From CALFUK01 sp964450495 (lineage in GTDB: Bacteria > Bacteroidota > Bacteroidia > Chitinophagales > Saprospiraceae), in NCBI GenBank assembly GCA_964450495.1, contig CAYVFU010000042.1, forward strand, positions 1 through 41,830: a stretch of 41,830 nucleotides of DNA, written 5' to 3'. Position 1 is the stretch's first letter; every line of letters starts with the position of its first letter. Both the position numbers and the translations under genes were made by a program. Below are positions 31,601 to 34,600 of this stretch, piece after piece. The notes below the pieces were generated by a model. It was not told where the DNA came from. It did not search any database and was given only the letters and a program-made list of their open reading frames with translations.

Positions 31601-34600
31601 GGTACATATTGCAGTTCCATAGGGAATGTTACACAAGTCTGTACGCTATCTGATGTTGCAAAATCACTGACATTGATAGCCGTAATACCAAATGTATTGA
31701 CTGACGCCATACAATTTAATTCTTCAGGATCTGCGATAACGAGTAACTGAGCGTTTTCTGCTGGGTCAGCGCCATCAATTATAAGAGGAGGGCTATCAAC
31801 TTTACCAGAACTCGTATTACCATCAGCACACGGATCAGAGGCTATTGTTTCTGTCTGGAATTGTGAACCAGATAAAAATTCATCGCAATTCGTAGTTACT
31901 CTAAATCTAAATGACACCTTATTTTCATCTTCAGTAGCATTTGCGAAACTCACTCCTTCCAGTCCATCAGAATCAATAACAGAACTCCACAAAGCATCAT
32001 CGGAATACCCATACGTATTTCCACTTATTAGGTCAGGGTCTGGAATACCAGTCCAAGGACCAGAGGTAGTCGGACCACCAGGATAGGCTACTTCCCAAGA
32101 ATTAGGGACAACCGTAACTCCTGGTGGAAGATTAAATTCAGGTAGTAAATCTAATAGTACTAGTTGTTTTACATTGACCACTCTCACACTAAGCGTCATT
32201 TCTTCACATAACTTAGGATCTTCGGGAAAGTCAAACCATTCCGTTTGTAAGCCTACTTCACCAGAGACATAAGCATAGCAGATCATGTTATCGCCACAAC
32301 CGGCTGAGCCACCAAGAGCGGCGCTTACTTCAGGAGGAGAGCATCCACTTATCGCACTTACACATACCTCTGGTGGTAACTCTCCTGCCGCTGGACAGAA
32401 GAGTAATGTTGTTGCTACATATATATTGACACATGTGTTACCTGCAGCTAACATATCTGAAGGTAGTGTTACCATGTATGTTGTCGTTGTTAAAGTGCTT
32501 GATACTACTGTTGGATTTAATGGCATTGTGCCACCAGGGTCTGAGAAGACATTGACTAAAGACACACTGCTAGGTACAGTAACAGAAGCCCCAACTCCAG
32601 TAGCATCTGTATTAGGATCTGGATTACAGATTTCTATCGCTTGTAATTCTTCACTTACACCTGGTGATTCGGATGCTATTAAACTACCAAATGGACTTCC
32701 TGCGGTGGTTGTTACGCCTATTACAGGTGTTCTATTATCTGTTATTGTCACATTAGGGCCTAAATTATTAGGAAACACACCAATACTGTCAATAATCAAA
32801 TCAATCCAACGATCGGTATTTCCTAGACCAAATAAATCACAAGTAGAAGATGTACTATGACAGTCATAATGACAATTCTCTTCTAAAGGTGTTTGGCATA
32901 GATCTGCATAATCAAACACATTCTGATATTCTAAAACAGAGATTTCTTCTGGACAGAGTAAACAAAAGTCATAGACTACTTTCATTGAATCCATATCAAC
33001 GTTTCCTAGTCCTAAAGCCATTCCTCCTGCTCCAGCGGGACCCCAAAATAATTCACCAGAATTTCCACCGTTTACACCACAGACATCACCTGTAATTCCA
33101 GATACTGTAGCACAAGTAAGGTTGTTTATTGAATCAGGCATGATTGGAGTTGACATTGGCACTCCATTAGCAAAGTTCAATACTTCGGCATTGCCGCAAT
33201 AAGCCATAGGGGTAAAAAGTGGATCCGCAATTCTAGTGATATTATAGACAGGTCTAAATTCTGCTGAAAACCATCCGTCAGGAATCAATGGATTTAGAAA
33301 AAACGTATGTTCTACTCGTCCGCCGCATTCCTCTAATGTTATTTGAGAAACAGAAGTTATCTCACCTGGACAAGTACCTCTGATAACTGGATTTATGGCA
33401 CAATCGCCGCCTAAACTCGTATTGCATACTCCTCCGCCATTTGGATCTATTTGGTCAATATTTCCAAATGCATTAATCGTTATATTTTCTGACATAGGCC
33501 CGGGATCGAGTCCTTGAGATTCATATGCTACTCTTATAGGATTCTTCATTAGTTCGACCTGATACTTTATTCGAATTGTATCTCCAGCTTCATAATTAAC
33601 TAAATCGAAAAACTCATCAAGGCAGTTGCCACCTTCTCTACTTGTCGCGCCGCATTCTTGTTGTCTAGCTGCATTATTCAAAATAATTCGAGTCCATGAG
33701 CCATCTAAGATATCATTACTTGAGTTGGAACAGGCTCGATCAAAGTTATCTGTCCATCCAGCTGGATATTTATTGAATCCATTTTCAAAACCATCAAGAG
33801 CACAACCAGGAAGTGCAGAAAGATCAACTATTTGTCTATTTGCATATGTAGTGCCTACTTTTTGAACTGCAAATTCGAGTAGCTCATCAGAATCGGGGTT
33901 TGGCGATAAAGGAGCTCCTAGTACTGTAGCTGCTGCAACACTAGTTCCTCTAAAATTAAGTTCCAATATGAGTCTTGCTAATTCTACATTTTCCACTATA
34001 AAGTCGTCAGTTATAATCCAAAAATAATCTAAGACGACTGTGTCACAAGGCATAAATCTAGTCTGATCATCAAATGGCACTTGGTCACGTGTCAACTTCG
34101 TTGTTTTTGTTGCATCTGTATAACCGTAGTTTGCTCTATAAATATCTCGAGGTCCACCTTCTAAAACACATGGACAATCAGAATCATTTGAGTCACCATA
34201 AAAGGTTGCCGTACGACAAGCTCTCACAAGATCACATCCGTCAGGTCCACATGATGCATCATTACAACGTTCGATGACTTGTTGGGAACCAAACCAAAAT
34301 GCTGGTGGAGGACACCATGTAGAATCCATCTCCATAGTGTATCTGTAACATACGTTGGTTGCAGGGTCTCCTGCATTCAATATAAATTGTCTAGTTTCAT
34401 CATCAATTGCAGTCCAACTAGTGTCTAAGGGTACAGCTGCATATGCACCTCCATCTACAGATAATTCTGCATCTAGTATGTCAACATCATATATATAGCC
34501 GTTTGCACCAGCAAATGTGATCTGAAGGAAAATCTCATTATCCGTACAAGAACTGAAATTTTCATTTGCGAAATCATAGCAAAACTCTACTTGTTGTGTG